DNA of 64,000 nucleotides from positions 72,093,154 through 72,157,153 of the forward strand of contig CM054141.1 in the NCBI GenBank assembly GCA_028751875.1, in the 5' to 3' direction. Made by a program: the position numbers and the translations under genes. This document shows positions 1 to 11,470 of the stretch, in pieces. This DNA comes from Rapana venosa. Lineage: Eukaryota; Mollusca; Gastropoda; Neogastropoda; Muricidae. How positions within the stretch are numbered: position 1 is the first letter of the stretch; each line of letters begins with the position of its first letter. The notes beneath the pieces are model-generated. The model saw only the letters and a program-made list of their open reading frames with translations, made no database searches and was not told the DNA's origin.

Positions 1-60
1 CGCTGCTTAACTTGGCTGGGGGGAAAGCGAGTGCTCCGACCACTGAGCTATCCCGTCCCC
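1..60 (-). mobile_element. SINE-E head (tRNA + 5S composite), cut by window edge
   Basis: Reverse complement of the first about 60 bases of the element at 53231: tRNA-like A box 'gatagctcagtggtc' followed by 'aagttaagcagcg' of 5S rRNA character. Only the 5' part lies in the window. Confidence 0.75.
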
Positions 61-1060
61 TGTAAATAGAGTTGCAGAAAAATCATCCTGCATTATTGTA
101 TTTATCAGTAACAGTTGTATTTTGAATATCATTGTCATTATTATGAGTGGTGGTTTTCGGTTTTTTTTTACTACTGCTATTTTTATAAATGTATATGCAA
201 AAGAGTGTTATCACTATGTCTGTTACACCATTTAAAAAAAAAAATTTTTTTTGGGGGGGGGCTTTTTTTTTCTCTCTATAATGTTTTTCAGAAGCCCTCT
301 GAAAGTTTGATTTTACCAATTTCCTCAGAGCGTGGTTTGATGTTTAGATTTGGCTCAATCAGTCTAGATCTAAAAATTAGTTCAGCGACTACGTACTACA
401 TTGAGGCTGGTAGTAATTTCTTTGTTGATTTATGGCAATGTTTAGTACTAGCTGAGGAAAATACTGTGCATGGGCCAGCCATGTCTGACTCGACAAACTT
501 TAAGGCAAATGACACACCCATCGTATAATTGATAGAGTAGCATTGTCTCCCTTGGTGCTGCAGACGACACTTGGGGCCTATCCTATTCAATGTGTAAAAA
601 TGGATTCAGTGGTCAACTGTTTGAGGCAGACGGTGGAGTAAGTTTATTTATCACAAAGAAAATTTATAATCATTGTGAACTAGATCTATACCCATAGAAC
701 AGACTGCATGAAACAAAAAGTAATCCTTGAAAACAGAAGCTGAAAGTAATACAGTTTTTGTTGTGGTTTTTTTCAAGTAATACAGTTGGATAAGGCTGGG
801 AGTGTCAGAGCTCAGTGATTGCAGAAGATGTGACACTGATAATCAGTTAATAACAATTTTACTGTAGAATTTTTTTTTTTTAAAGCAGGGAACACAGCTT
901 TCCATCATAAATAGTTTGATTCTTTCGGAAAGAAATTCGTTGACCCTTGCCGTACCGGCTAACAAGTATTATTCATTAGACCTACTGGACAAGTATGCCT
1001 ACGCCTGCCGACACGCAGTCGGCTTACAGTGGTGGCAATGAGGAGCACAGCTGGATGCAA
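61..1060. other. AT-rich DNA, no gene seen
   Basis: Short homopolymer runs near 232-270. Open frames here are short and of odd composition; I see no exon with good splice sites. Confidence 0.5.
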
Positions 1061-1067
1061 CCCCCCC

Positions 1068-1098
<31 letters not shown>

Positions 1099-1103
1099 AA
1101 AAA
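1061..1103. repeat. Poly-C (28) then poly-A (15)
   Basis: Uninterrupted C at 1061-1088 then A at 1089-1103. Confidence 0.95.
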
Positions 1104-1824
1104 TCCACAACCAGCCAAACAAACAACAACAAAACGGAAATCTGAACATGAAAAAAGAGAGGGGATTAGGTGGAGGCTAAAAACAAAACAAAACAGGTTG
1201 TCAAGGAGCAACTTTAGAGGCTGCTCAGGGACAGTGAAGAGAGGGTAAGACCACACAAAGCTGCACTAGCCTTGTCTACCAATTTTGGTTTAGGCATGAC
1301 TTTCGATGAAAGCTCCTGCACAAAACTGTTCAGTCTGGTTCAGAGGTGCAATTTTTATCCGAACAATTTTATTACATAACAACACTGTACAACAAAACTT
1401 GTATCTGATTTTTGTGAGAAAGACATCAAAGTAGTTCAACATTTCACTACAATGATATCAACATTCTGGTGATCACTTATGTACTATCCCAGTCGTGGGT
1501 TTTAGGCTGTTTGCTGGAGTTCTACGTCATGACTATGCTTGATCAGCTCGCATATCACGTCAGTGTTGTACCAACAAGGATGAGAGCCAAAGTGTTGAAA
1601 AGGCCGAATCCATGGGTAACAGAGTCATCTGTTGCCGTGCATTCCAGACCGTATGACCAAAGAACTTATTCTTGACTGGTTCAAATCTGCTACAGGAGGT
1701 GTAGGCGAAAGTGAAGTATCTACGTTTGTCAGCATTCAGTGAAGGTAGGCCTTGTTTGTTTCGTCTTTGCCTGTTGGATCTGCCTGCTGCTGACCTTTTT
1801 AAAAATTTATTTTAATTTTATTCT
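1104..1824. other. No gene seen
   Basis: Unique-looking DNA without convincing coding potential or known repeat. Confidence 0.5.
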
Positions 1825-2092
1825 TTTATATCGAGGATAATGGAATAAGCACTTATGTGCTTTTTTACATCCAGTCCCCGTGTGTATGCGGTTTTGTAAA
1901 TTGTCATCTGTTCCCCACCGGCACATAATGGCCTACTCTTACAAAAAGCGGAACAGGATTTTAACATGTGCGTAAGATGTTCTGCGTGCGTTCGCACACG
2001 GGCCTCGGTTTATAGTCTCATCAGAAGGACTTTTGGGGAGAGCGGAGTCTGCACTGATGTTAACTCCAGGGGAAAATATCCCCTTGACCTCA
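1825..2092 (-). mobile_element. SINE-A type 1 lacking its tRNA head
   Basis: Same body and tail as 5166-5541, ending at the 'ggggatattttcccctgga' segment. The tRNA head is absent and CT-rich DNA (TCTG/TCCG repeats, 2091-2160) follows. Confidence 0.75.
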
Positions 2093-2237
2093 GTCTATCT
2101 GTCCGTCCGTCCGTCTTTCGTTCTTTCTTGCAGTGTGTCTATCTGTCTGTCTGTCATGCGTGTCTGTCATCGATGATTTTGTTTTTTTTGTGGTCATTCA
2201 AGTTCTGAGTTCTACCTTTGCTCTGGCATTATGCCAA

Positions 2238-2830
2238 TAGCCACTTCAGTTATCAAGTTCAAATTCAAATTCAAAAGCTTTATTATCTCAAAGACAGAGA
2301 AATTCCGGCGGGTTACTCGCCATACATAAAAAACAAACATTTAAACATAATATTTAAAACACACACACACTGTCCAACATCAGCACGCACCCATCATGAG
2401 ATAAAATGCACCACAAATCAGCAATATCTCAGCCAGCCACAAACCCACCCCAACAAAAATCACTTTACTCATGTGCGCACAAGTAAACCCGTACGTCCGC
2501 ACATTCACAGTCACTCGCGCACGCGCACGCACGCTCGCACATTGTAAACATTCATACCCATGCTCACGCATTTTAATAATATTAGTCAAATTGTTATAAC
2601 ATGTTGTATAAGACAAATATTAATTAAATTAATACTATGTTCTTTTAAGATATTGAACAGTCTAAAATAATAACACGCGCACGTATTTAAAGAAAAAGAA
2701 AATAATAATAATAATAATAAAATTAATTTTTAAAAAATCTTTTGTATAACATGTATGATAAGACAAATATCAGTGAAGTTAATACTCTATTCTATTAGAA
2801 ACTGAACACAGTTTACACTAATAAAAGGTA
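2238..2830 (-). mobile_element. Possible LINE 3' UTR
   Basis: On the minus strand the left end reads 'aataaagcttttgaatttga', similar to LINE 3' tails elsewhere in the window, and the AT- and CA-rich DNA to its right could be its 3' UTR. No coding part seen. Confidence 0.35.
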
Positions 2831-2838
2831 GCTTTAGT

Positions 2839-2906
2839 CTCTCTCTCTCTCCCCCCCCCCCCCCCCCCCCCTCTCTCCTCTCTCTCTCTCTCTCTCCCCT
2901 CTCTCT
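2839..2906. repeat. Polypyrimidine (CT)n-C(20)-(CT)n
   Basis: CT repeats around a central C run. Confidence 0.95.
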
Positions 2907-2914
2907 GTCGTGGG

Positions 2915-3899
2915 CTTTAGTTCAATTCAGATTTATTGTCATACATCTATTAATTAGCAGAATTGAGGTTGGAATAAAACTATTTTTAAATCGCAGGGTT
3001 CTAGACTTGGGTACTCTGTAGCGCTTTTGAGAAGGCAGGAGTTCCAAATATTTTGCAAGCACATGTGTGTCATCACTCACAATCTGTCTAGCTCTGTCTC
3101 TCACACGGCATTCATACAAGTCATTCAGTTTCATTTGCTCACAGCCCACAATTTTGCCACATCTGGTTACAATCTTGTTTACTATGTTTTTGTTTTTAAC
3201 AGTCAGGCCCCCATACCAACAAACCAAGGAAAATGAAAGGACAGACTCAATAAAGCATCGGTAGAAATTTTGTAAAACTTTTACATTTACTTTAAGACTC
3301 CGGAGTTTTTGAAGGAAAAAGATGCGTGAGTGACATTTTCTATTTACAAGATCTGTATTAGCATCAAAGTTTAGTTTATCATCAATAATAGTACCTAGAT
3401 ATTTGTATTGATGTACACGCTCTACCTTTACACCATCAATGTAAAGATTTGGCATGGGCTGGGGGTCCCTGCGAAAATCAATCAACATTTCCTTAGTCTT
3501 TTTAACATTAAGGTCAAGACAGTTCTGTTTGCACCAGGAGGAGAACTCCTCAACTTGTTTAAAATACATGACATTGGAATTAGACAGATCTTCCAGAGCA
3601 GAGTCATCAGAATATTTGATTAACGGTATAAGATCAGAGCCAGTGCAGTCATTTGTGTAAAGGGTGAAAAGGATGGGGGACAGAACAGTACCTTGGGGAG
3701 AACCAGTGGAAGTTGATCTTTGAGTGGATATGGCTTTTTGAAATCGAACAAACTGTGTCCAATGTGTCAAAAAGCTCATTATCCAGAGAATTAACCGAGG
3801 ACAGACATCTATTGAGAGCAGTTTGAGAGCTAATAGATGGGGCTGAATGGTATTAAAGGCAGAAGAGAAGTCAATGAAAAGTATATCGCAGTCGGGCAC
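2915..3899 (-). mobile_element. Rex1/CR1-like LINE reverse transcriptase, 5'-truncated
   Basis: A 325-codon open frame on the minus strand. It contains the reverse transcriptase fingers/palm motifs FIDFSSAFNTIQPHL, TGSPQGTVLSPILFTLYTND and the catalytic block KYSDDSAL (Ser-Asp-Asp where Ala-Asp-Asp is usual), then the thumb motif YKYLGTIIDDKLNF and a C-terminal tail. The endonuclease and the N-terminal part of the reverse transcriptase are missing. The 3' end lies near 2915 with AATAAA on the minus strand at about 2931-2936. At 3900 the coding frame stops next to an (AAT)n LINE tail. The intact frame suggests a rather young insertion. Clade assignment is by motif recall. Confidence 0.85.
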
Positions 3900-3909
3900 T
3901 GACGGGCAT

Positions 3910-3992
3910 CTTAATAATAATAATAATAATAATAATAATGTATGGAATTTATATAGCGCTGAATCTTGTAAAGCATCTTATGCACAGCTGGC
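3910..3992 (-). mobile_element. L2-like 3' tail with (AAT)n
   Basis: (AAT)n then 'gtatggaatttatatagcgc' and 'tgaatcttgtaaagc'. Adjacent to the 5' truncation point of the LINE at 2915-3899. Confidence 0.65.
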
Positions 3993-4133
3993 TGGTTGTT
4001 CGCTAGTTAGGCCTTAGGGTTACTCAATTTCTGTTCTTGTTGTTGGTGTTGTTTTTATTGACTCTGTTGAAACATTTTATTTCTCAGTTATTTGTTAGTC
4101 TGAATCTGCACAGTAAATGGCAGCCATTGAGAC

Positions 4134-4140
4134 GAGAGAA

Positions 4141-4221
<81 letters not shown>
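4134..4221. repeat. (GA)n
   Basis: About 44 GA units with one break. Confidence 0.95.
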
Positions 4222-4222
<1 letters not shown>

Positions 4223-4531
4223 GAAGTATATTGACGAAAACCGGAACACATAAATTATCTGACAGCCCCCCACCCCCACCCCTCAAAAACAAAATGTGTA
4301 GCGATATATTTTTTTTATAGTTTATATTATCAATATAATAAAATTGTGGTGACGGTAGAGAAGGGGGGAGGAAGCATATTAGTCACTGTGTGTATATGCA
4401 AAACTCATGCCATTTCCATGTCAGTTCAACATGGGCCATTTTTTAAAACTAGGTTTCCCTACATAATAATTATGACAATCCTGTCAATCCACTTATCATG
4501 TGGTCAAGTGAAGAACCATTCTGTCCACAAG

Positions 4532-4676
<145 letters not shown>

Positions 4677-4747
4677 ATGAAACTGATGATAGCCTCATAA
4701 CTAAATGTTTAGGAATCCACAATAACATCAGCTTTCAAGTATCAATG

Positions 4748-5037
4748 GGAGGCACCGTGGTCGAGTAGTTTAGGCGGTCAACTCGTGATCCCGAGGTCGT
4801 CGGTTCGATCCCCGCTCGGCTCGGTGTTGTGTCTTTGGGAAAGACACTTTACTCCTATTTTCCTCACTCCACCCAGGTGTACAAGTGGGTACCAGCTCTG
4901 CTGGGGAAGTATCTGGCGACAGACTAGCGTCCTGTCACAGGGGTGGTGAAAAACCATCAGTTCGCTTAACGCTACAGAAACCGGGATAAGCTCCGGCTCT
5001 ATGGGCCTTCTGGCTCGAAAGAACATACTTTTTTTAC
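4748..5037 (+). mobile_element. SINE-B copy 1 with 13-bp target duplication
   Basis: Head with A box 'gtggtcgagtagtttaggc' and B box 'ggttcgatccccg', body with 'cacccaggtgtacaagtggg', end 'ggctcgaaagaacatac' plus T run. Flanked by identical 'tcaagtatcaatg' at 4735-4747 and 5038-5050. Confidence 0.9.
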
Positions 5038-5165
5038 TCAAGTATCAATGCACACATACATGTACAAAGTCAGCCATGGAATCTCATGCTTTAAACTACA
5101 TTTTAAGAAAAAAGAAATATCTTGTTTATCAGTCCAAAAAGACAATGTAGCTTATTACATGAAAT

Positions 5166-5541
5166 TTTTTAAAAAATTCTTTTATATCGAGGATAATGGA
5201 ATAAGCACTTACGTGCTTTTTTACATCCAGTCCATGTGCTTTTTTTTTTTACATCCAGTGCCCGTGTGTATGCGGTTTTGTAAATTCTGTCATCTGTTCC
5301 CACCGGCACACAATGGCCTACTGTTACGAAAAACGGAACAAGATTTAACGTGTGCGCAAGATGTTCTGCGTGCGTTCGCACACGGGGCCTCGGTTTATAG
5401 TCTCATCCGAAGAACTTTTGGGGAGAGTGGAATCTGCACTGATGTTAACTCCAGGGGAAAATATCCCCTTGAACGGGAATCGAACCCGGGTGGTTAGATT
5501 TTGAGGGCACTGTTCTAACCACAAGGCTATCCCGTACCCAT
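5166..5541 (-). mobile_element. SINE-A type 1, near full length
   Basis: In minus orientation: a tRNA head 'gggatagccttgtggttag' with B box 'gggttcgattcccg', a core 'gagactataaaccgaggc' then 'cccgtgtgcgaac', 'aacatcttgcgcacacgtta', 'gtaggccattgtgtgccgg', and a tail 'gcttattccattatcctcg' ending in AT-rich DNA. An internal duplication of the '...catccagt...' tail (5223-5266) is visible. Confidence 0.8.
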
Positions 5542-5612
5542 CATTGATGTCAGGAGACAGACAGAGAGTAAGGAAGGGGGGAGGCAGAGGCTTGCTCTTA
5601 AAGGTCCAAGTT

Positions 5613-5631
5613 GGGGGGGGGGGGGGGGGGG
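5613..5631. repeat. Poly-G tract
   Basis: About 19 G. Confidence 0.9.
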
Positions 5632-5807
5632 AGATTTCATGGCTATACACTGAGACCTTTAAAAGAGAAAGTCTGTCTTTACTGAACAAATGAACATACT
5701 GACGTTAGGCCTATGTGTTCTCGAAAAAGCTGAATGGTCGCGTATGGCAATATCTCGGAGTTCTAGCTGAGGAACGAAAAAACAACAACCCTACAACAAC
5801 TATGACT

Positions 5808-6849
5808 TTGACTTCAGAAGATCAGGGCATACTCCTAAGAATATTATTATCCATAATCAAGAAGTTGAAAACGTTTTGAACTATAAGTATCTGGGAACTG
5901 TTTTTGACCACAAGTTAAACTGGGACGTTAACACTGACGCTGTTGTCAAAAAGGGACAACAACGTCTGTATTTTCTGAGAAAACTGAACTCATTTTTTGT
6001 AGACAAAAGGATTCTTTCCTTGTTTTACAAGTCTTACATAGAGAGTGTTCTAAGTTTTGCTTTCATTTGTTGGTACAATAACCTTAGTGTTAAAAACAAG
6101 AACGGCCTGCAGAGAATTGTACGAATCTGCTCAAAAATAATTGGAAAATAACACAGAGATCTCATGTCGTTTTGCAATCAGCAGCTTGTACACAAAGCCA
6201 CAGCCATTTTGGCTGATCCTTCCCATGCTTTGTTTCCAGAATTTCAGTTGTTGCCTTCGGAACGCCGTTTTCAGTGTCCCATCAGCAAAACTAACAGAAA
6301 AAGAAATTCTGTTGTGCCAGTAAGCATTCGAATTCTGAATTCACAATGATGTTGACTACATAGTTTTTATATTTCTCTGAATTACTTGCCTGATTGTCAT
6401 TGTTATGAGTGTAGTCAATACATAATTATGTGTGGGTGGGTGTGTAAAATAAGTCTGTCTTCTAGTCAACGGTCTTAAAACATTGAATTTATATATTGGT
6501 GTATGGTGTGGGTGTGCGTGGGCGTGTTCGCACACACACGTACGTGCGTGTATACGTGCTGCGTATATGCATGCGTAAAAAATAAGTTTTTATGTCTTCT
6601 AGTCAGTGGGTTTAAAATTGTGTTCACAATTGATGTGTGTGCGTGCGTGCGTGTTTGTGTGTGTGTGCGCATGCGCGCGTGTGTATTGAAATGTGTGTGT
6701 GTGTTTGACATTTTATTTGAAGTCATTTGAAAACCAATATGAAATATAGCTTTCGTGTCTTTGATATTTTTGAAGTGTATCAATCTGCCTGTCAGTATTG
6801 TAATTGCCCTTCATGGGATGATTAAAGTGTTTTTGACTTTGACTTCGAT
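5808..6849 (+). mobile_element. Rex1/CR1-like LINE 3' part
   Basis: From 5808 the frame FDFRR...YKYLGTVFDHKLNWDVNTD runs to a stop at 6149-6151. A second piece (6164-6349) in another frame continues with LLPSERRFQCPISKTNRKRN, so a frameshift lies near 6145-6165. 3' UTR with TG-rich DNA runs to about 6849, ending 'gatgattaaagtgtttttga'. Homologous to the C-terminal third of the element at 2915-3899. Confidence 0.8.
6498..6712. repeat. TG/CG-rich alternating purine-pyrimidine DNA
   Basis: Long stretches of TG, CG and TA steps in the LINE 3' UTR. Confidence 0.7.
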
Positions 6850-7677
6850 AAATCTGCCATATGTTGCTTATTACACTTCAGACAACTTCAATCCTCGATG
6901 GAATCAGCTGGCAGTCTGTGTGTGCCTCTCACTCTTGGCCCCAGGGCTCTGACGGGGACTCCAAGTTTCACACAGTGTTCACACAGGTCAGGCCTTAGGG
7001 TGTTTGTAGAAACAGAGTCATCCCAGAAAAGCTGACTGTGACAGCTGCTAGCCTGCAGCCCCATGTGCACTAATCCTCTCTGATCGTGTCTTCCTCTTCA
7101 TCTTGTGCCTCCTCAGGCTGTGGAAATCTGTCGCCTTCAGATCAGTCTTGTCTTAATCCTCTCTCTGTGGGAAAGTGGGACCTGTTCCGCCTCGCTGCCT
7201 TTTGAAAATTGTGTACAAAGCATGGAGAAAGGACAGGAGGGAGAGCTACACTAGGCTACTACTACACCTGTCTGCAGAGATGGAGCAGAGTGGCGGCTGT
7301 GTTTGGGCGCAGATTTTGCTGATGATAGTGTTTGTCTAGACCTGCTACTCCATCAATGTGTGGCAGATGGCTGCGCTAGTTTTAAAACCACTTTTACCTC
7401 TTGGTCGATTGTATGAGAGCCTGTGTTTTCCCCTCTATAATTTTGATCTTTTATATGGGTAGGGGGAGCGGAGGAGACAGAAGGGGTGCTGGTGAGGTGG
7501 CCGCTGTGGCTTTACTACCTTTTCTCCCTCTGCATGTGAAAGAACTACAGGAAAAGGCCAATTTGGGGCCTTCCTCTCAACAGTCTGTCAGACGAAGTGA
7601 CATTTTTCTCTTTACTAAAAGGCAATATACCTATCCGACTTTTGACTAAAATGAGCAGGGTGTGCCTGGCATGTGCA
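6850..7677. other. No gene seen
   Basis: Unique-looking, moderately GC-balanced DNA. No supported exon. Confidence 0.5.
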
Positions 7678-7772
7678 CGTGCACACACAGTGATGTGTGT
7701 GTGCGTGTGCGCGCGCGCGTGCGCGTGCGTGTGCACGCACTCGCATGCGCGCACGCGTAAAAAGAGGGAGGA

Positions 7773-7805
<33 letters not shown>

Positions 7806-7806
7806 A
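7678..7806. repeat. (TG/CG)n then (GA)n
   Basis: 'gtgtgcgcgcgcgcgtgcgc' region, then GA units from 7768; followed by Repeat D. Confidence 0.85.
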
Positions 7807-7885
7807 ATAGGAAATTTTATTTACAGAGGGTAGTAGATTAAGTACAATGACCTTTTTTTCATCCAGCCCTCAAAAAGAGAGAAAA
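7807..7885 (+). repeat. Repeat D copy after (GA)n
   Basis: 'gaaattttatttacagaggg' then 'tttttttcatccagccctca'. The same order, (GA)n then this block, occurs at 34247-34345. Confidence 0.5.
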
Positions 7886-9320
7886 AAGTTAAACACCAAA
7901 GCACAAGCAATATGTTTTAAGCACACACAAAAATATGGAAAGGAAAAGAGTAAAGGAATCGACAAGAAGAGAAAATACACCAAAAATAAACAAATACATC
8001 AAGAACAAGAAGGTAGTAATGGGAATAAGGGAGAGAGAGATTGTAGGGTTTGGCTTGCTGCATGAAACAAGTTCTTACAAAGCCTAAGTGCCTAAGCGTG
8101 TGAGCTTTTTACCCACTCCGTTCTGAGGAAGGGGGAGGATGGAGACAAATAACTTTTTTTAACCCTTAAAAAACAATCTAATTCAAATCAGGATTGTGTT
8201 GAAATCATGGTTATGCAATGCGTGTGCTGTGTCTTATCGAAGCCTTAAACCGGGAGTGAATAAGCCAGTCTCAACCGTGAACTACAATGAACTAGGAGAA
8301 GAAGAAAAAACCGAACAAAAAAAAACACCCTCACACAAACAAATAGACAAACAAACCCTCACAAAAACAAACAAAAAAAGGGACATAAATCATTCAGCAC
8401 TGGTAGAAGAACAGACGCGGACAGTCTTGGCTGGTTTCTCACGGCTTGCCAAGAGATAGTGTCAGCATTCTACTCCACTCTGATGTAAATGTGACCCAGC
8501 ATGACCCACGGATGACACCGTAATGCCGTGAATGACCCTTATTATTAAAGAGAAAGAAAGGAAAGCCAGGCAGGATTTCAATGCTGACGCCATTATGGTC
8601 ACGTTGTACAATGGTGTGTGGGCTAGGGGACAAAAACTCGTTCGAAAAATCATGGCTCTGTCATGAGATTTTATTCTATCGTTAGGTCTCAGTGACCTGT
8701 GCGAGGTCTCTCCGCCATTTGTTTCCCATCAAAAAAAAAGAAGTTGATTTTTAGTTTGAAAAACGCACACACTCACAAACACACACGCCCGCGCGCGTGT
8801 ATAGAATGTTCCAGACGCACATGTGATTCGGCGCCATGCATTGCTAGTTACGGCATTTTGGTTTTTGGAGGCGGAGGATGGGGTGGGGGTGGAGTTGAAA
8901 TGGGGAGGTAAGGGTAGTATTGTGTAGGCTAGTCTGTTTTGGTTCCTTGCGTGTCATCTGGTCACGGCAGACTTCCCTACCATAATTATGCGGGGGATTG
9001 TGCCGGGATTACGAGGTGTCACATGTCTATCTGTTCATTTATTGACCTACCAGAGCGGGCTTTTGTTCAGAAATATGTCCAGGAGATGTTAAAGGCATAC
9101 ATACACAATCTCGGTGTAGCATTTCTTCCCGAAAGTCTCAACTTGTACCCTGTCATACCACGGTACCACCTCTCACGACCCACTGTGGGTAGGAGAAAAA
9201 GGGTCTCTTACTGGAATTTCACTTTCTGAAAGGATGCAGCTTTAGGGTGTGTGTGCGTGTGCATGCATGCACATGTGTTCTCGAACGTGCACACACATCA
9301 TGCAAGAGATAAATATAAAC
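7886..9320. other. No gene seen
   Basis: Mostly unique-looking DNA with small CA/TG stretches (8765-8800, 9245-9300). Confidence 0.45.
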
Positions 9321-9359
9321 AGACAAGAGAGAGTGAGAGAGAGAGAGAGAGAGAGAGAA
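9321..9359. repeat. (GA)n
   Basis: GA microsatellite. Confidence 0.9.
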
Positions 9360-9438
9360 TGGGACAGTCCAGAAAGGGGGGTGGGAGACCAGTTCCCTGT
9401 GTCTAAACAAGTTTTAATGTTTGTAATATACTGGGGAA

Positions 9439-9457
9439 GGGGGGGGGGGGGGGGGGG
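9439..9457. repeat. Poly-G tract
   Basis: About 19 G, just before a SINE-A copy. Confidence 0.9.
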
Positions 9458-9460
9458 ATA

Positions 9461-9785
9461 GCCTGTGGTTAAAGCTTAGTGCTTGAGATTTTACAGCCTG
9501 TGTTTGAGCAACCACAGAGACGCCCATTCAAAGGGATGAGACTATAAACTGAGGCCCTGTGTGTGCAAATGCACATGTTAAAACTCATTCTGCCTTTCAG
9601 ATGAGTAGGCCACTCATGCCATGCAGAACTGATTACAAAATATACATTAAAAAAACGAAGAACTCTTACACAGTGTGTTGTGTTTAGGTATCCCCCAAGT
9701 TGGAATGCGGCCACCTTAATGGCGAGCAAAGATGGTTGCATATGCATCAATTTCGCCAATGGCGAATTTTCACACTCTAACCAAG
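9461..9785 (+). mobile_element. SINE-A type 2, decayed
   Basis: Core words 'gagactataaactgaggcc' and 'gatgagtaggccactcatg' and type-2 end 'gttggaatgcggccacctta'. The head is weak. Confidence 0.6.
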
Positions 9786-9839
9786 GAGTGAAAAAAAAGT
9801 GATGGATTGTTGCCTGATTTGGATTTCATGTGAGTCCTT

Positions 9840-10480
9840 GTTGAGTGTGACATGCTTGCACCTGTGCTACTATCAATTACGGCGTATTAGTGCAATTCGA
9901 AAGTTCCTGTCCACAGACGCAACATTCAAACTCGTGGCATCTCTCATTCTTTCACGTCTGGACTATTGCAATTATCTGTTGTCTGGTCTGCCAGTATCAT
10001 CTATCCACTCCCTTCAATGGATTAAAAACTCTGCAGCTCGACTAGTCCTCAGAAAGAAAAAATCTGAGCACATTACCCCTCTCTTGCAATCTCTCCACTG
10101 GCTGCCTGTGCCACAAAGAATAAACTATAAGATCAGTACTCTCTGTTACAAATGTCTCCACAAAACAGCACCTTCCTACCTCTGTGAATGGCTTCACCTG
10201 TACACTCCTTCTCGTTCCCTTCGCTCTGCTGCAGATTCCTTGTGCTTACAAATACCTAGATTCAGCCAGTCCACCATCAGCCCTCGTTTTTTCTATATTT
10301 CTGGTCCATCGATTTGGAATGGCCTCCCTATCTCTCTTTGCCAAAGGCCTTCTTGTGACACTTTTAAATCCGGCCTCAAAACATATTTGTTTCAAACCTA
10401 AGATTTTCCTCTCCTGTTTCATTTCATAGCTGTCCCTGCTTTTCTTACCGTTACTTTTTCCTTCCACTTGTACTCTGTGG
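9840..10480 (+). mobile_element. L2-like LINE, C-terminal part
   Basis: Open frame to 10401 with YQLRRISAIRKFLSTDATFK, LILSRLDYCNYLL, KNSAARLVLRKKK, LHWLPVPQRINYKI and the end WNGLPISLCQRP...LKTYLFQT. It matches the C-terminal half of the longer copy at 50290-51704. Only the last about 190 codons plus a short 3' UTR remain. Confidence 0.85.
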
Positions 10481-11190
10481 TGTTGTTGGGGAGATATTGA
10501 AGGCTTTCCTCAAGCACTTCATCTTGCACGTTACCAGTTTCTGCTCCAGGGCTTTTGTCAGGGACCATGTCTGGCACTGTTAAGTAAGAGTTGGGTAGGA
10601 AGATGGCGTTGATCAGCTTTGCCTTGGTGCTCATTGGGATGTTAGGATGTCTCAGAAGTGGGGCCAAGTTGATAGCTGACTGTGTTTGCTTTTTGACATC
10701 CTGTTTCTATTTCTCTGTCCAGTTTTCCATCTTCTGTGAATATACTGCCTAAGTACTTGAATTCAGTCGTCCGCTTTACTTGGGCTCCGTTGATGTTGAT
10801 TTTGAGCTTTTCTGGAGTTCTACTGCCTGTCATGTCTTTGGTCTTGCTTAAGTTGATTTTCATGCCATAGGTTTCACAGCATGTATTGAGCTGGTCTGTG
10901 TGCTCTTGCAGCTTGTCTTTGTTGTCATTGATCAGGACTTGATCGTCAGCAAACAGAAGTTCGTTGAGTGCCTCCAGGTCTGAGTTGGCTTCCTTTGTGA
11001 TCTCGTCCATGTATATGATGAAGAGCAGAGGGGAAATGACACAGCTCTGTCTCGTCCCAGGGAACCAGTTGGAAAGTCCACTTGGAGTGCGAACTGCGCT
11101 CTTGCTGTTGTTGTATACAGCTCTGATGTTATGTAAGAATTGCCCCTTGATGTCATACTGCTCCAGGACCCTGCTTTTCAACAGCCAAAA
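10480..11190 (-). mobile_element. LINE reverse transcriptase fragment (RTE-like)
   Basis: Minus-strand frame 10642-11181 with LEQYDIKGQFLHNIRAVYNN, CVISPLLFIIYMDEI, catalytic LLFADDQVLI and thumb FKYLGSIFTEDGKL. A frameshift near 10650 continues as IPMSTKAKLINAIFLPNSYL and a diverged end at about 10480. It meets the plus-strand L2-like fragment tail to tail. Confidence 0.8.
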
Positions 11191-11245
11191 ATCCCATCAA
11201 CCTGCCAAAGTGTATAACCTCTGTGTGTGTGTGTGTGTGTGTTTA

Positions 11246-11312
11246 ATAATAATAATAATAATGTATGGAATTTATATAGCGCTGACTCTTGTAAAGCAAC
11301 AAATCAAAGCGC
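11246..11312 (-). mobile_element. L2-like 3' tail
   Basis: '(taa)n tgtatggaatttatatagcg' form. Forms an inverted pair with 11425-11470. Confidence 0.65.
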
Positions 11313-11424
11313 TCGTTTGTTTGTGTGTGTGTGTATACATTTGGACTTGTTAGAACTATTACTTGCTATTGGTTGCATGACTGTGTAAGAATGAGTTGAG
11401 TGCAAGCCCTTAGATTTGTCTGTG

Positions 11425-11470
11425 CAAGATACAGCGCTCTATAAATTCCATTTATTATTATAATTATTAA
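11425..11470 (+). mobile_element. L2-like 3' tail
   Basis: 'agcgctctataaattccatt' followed by ATT-rich DNA. Confidence 0.6.
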
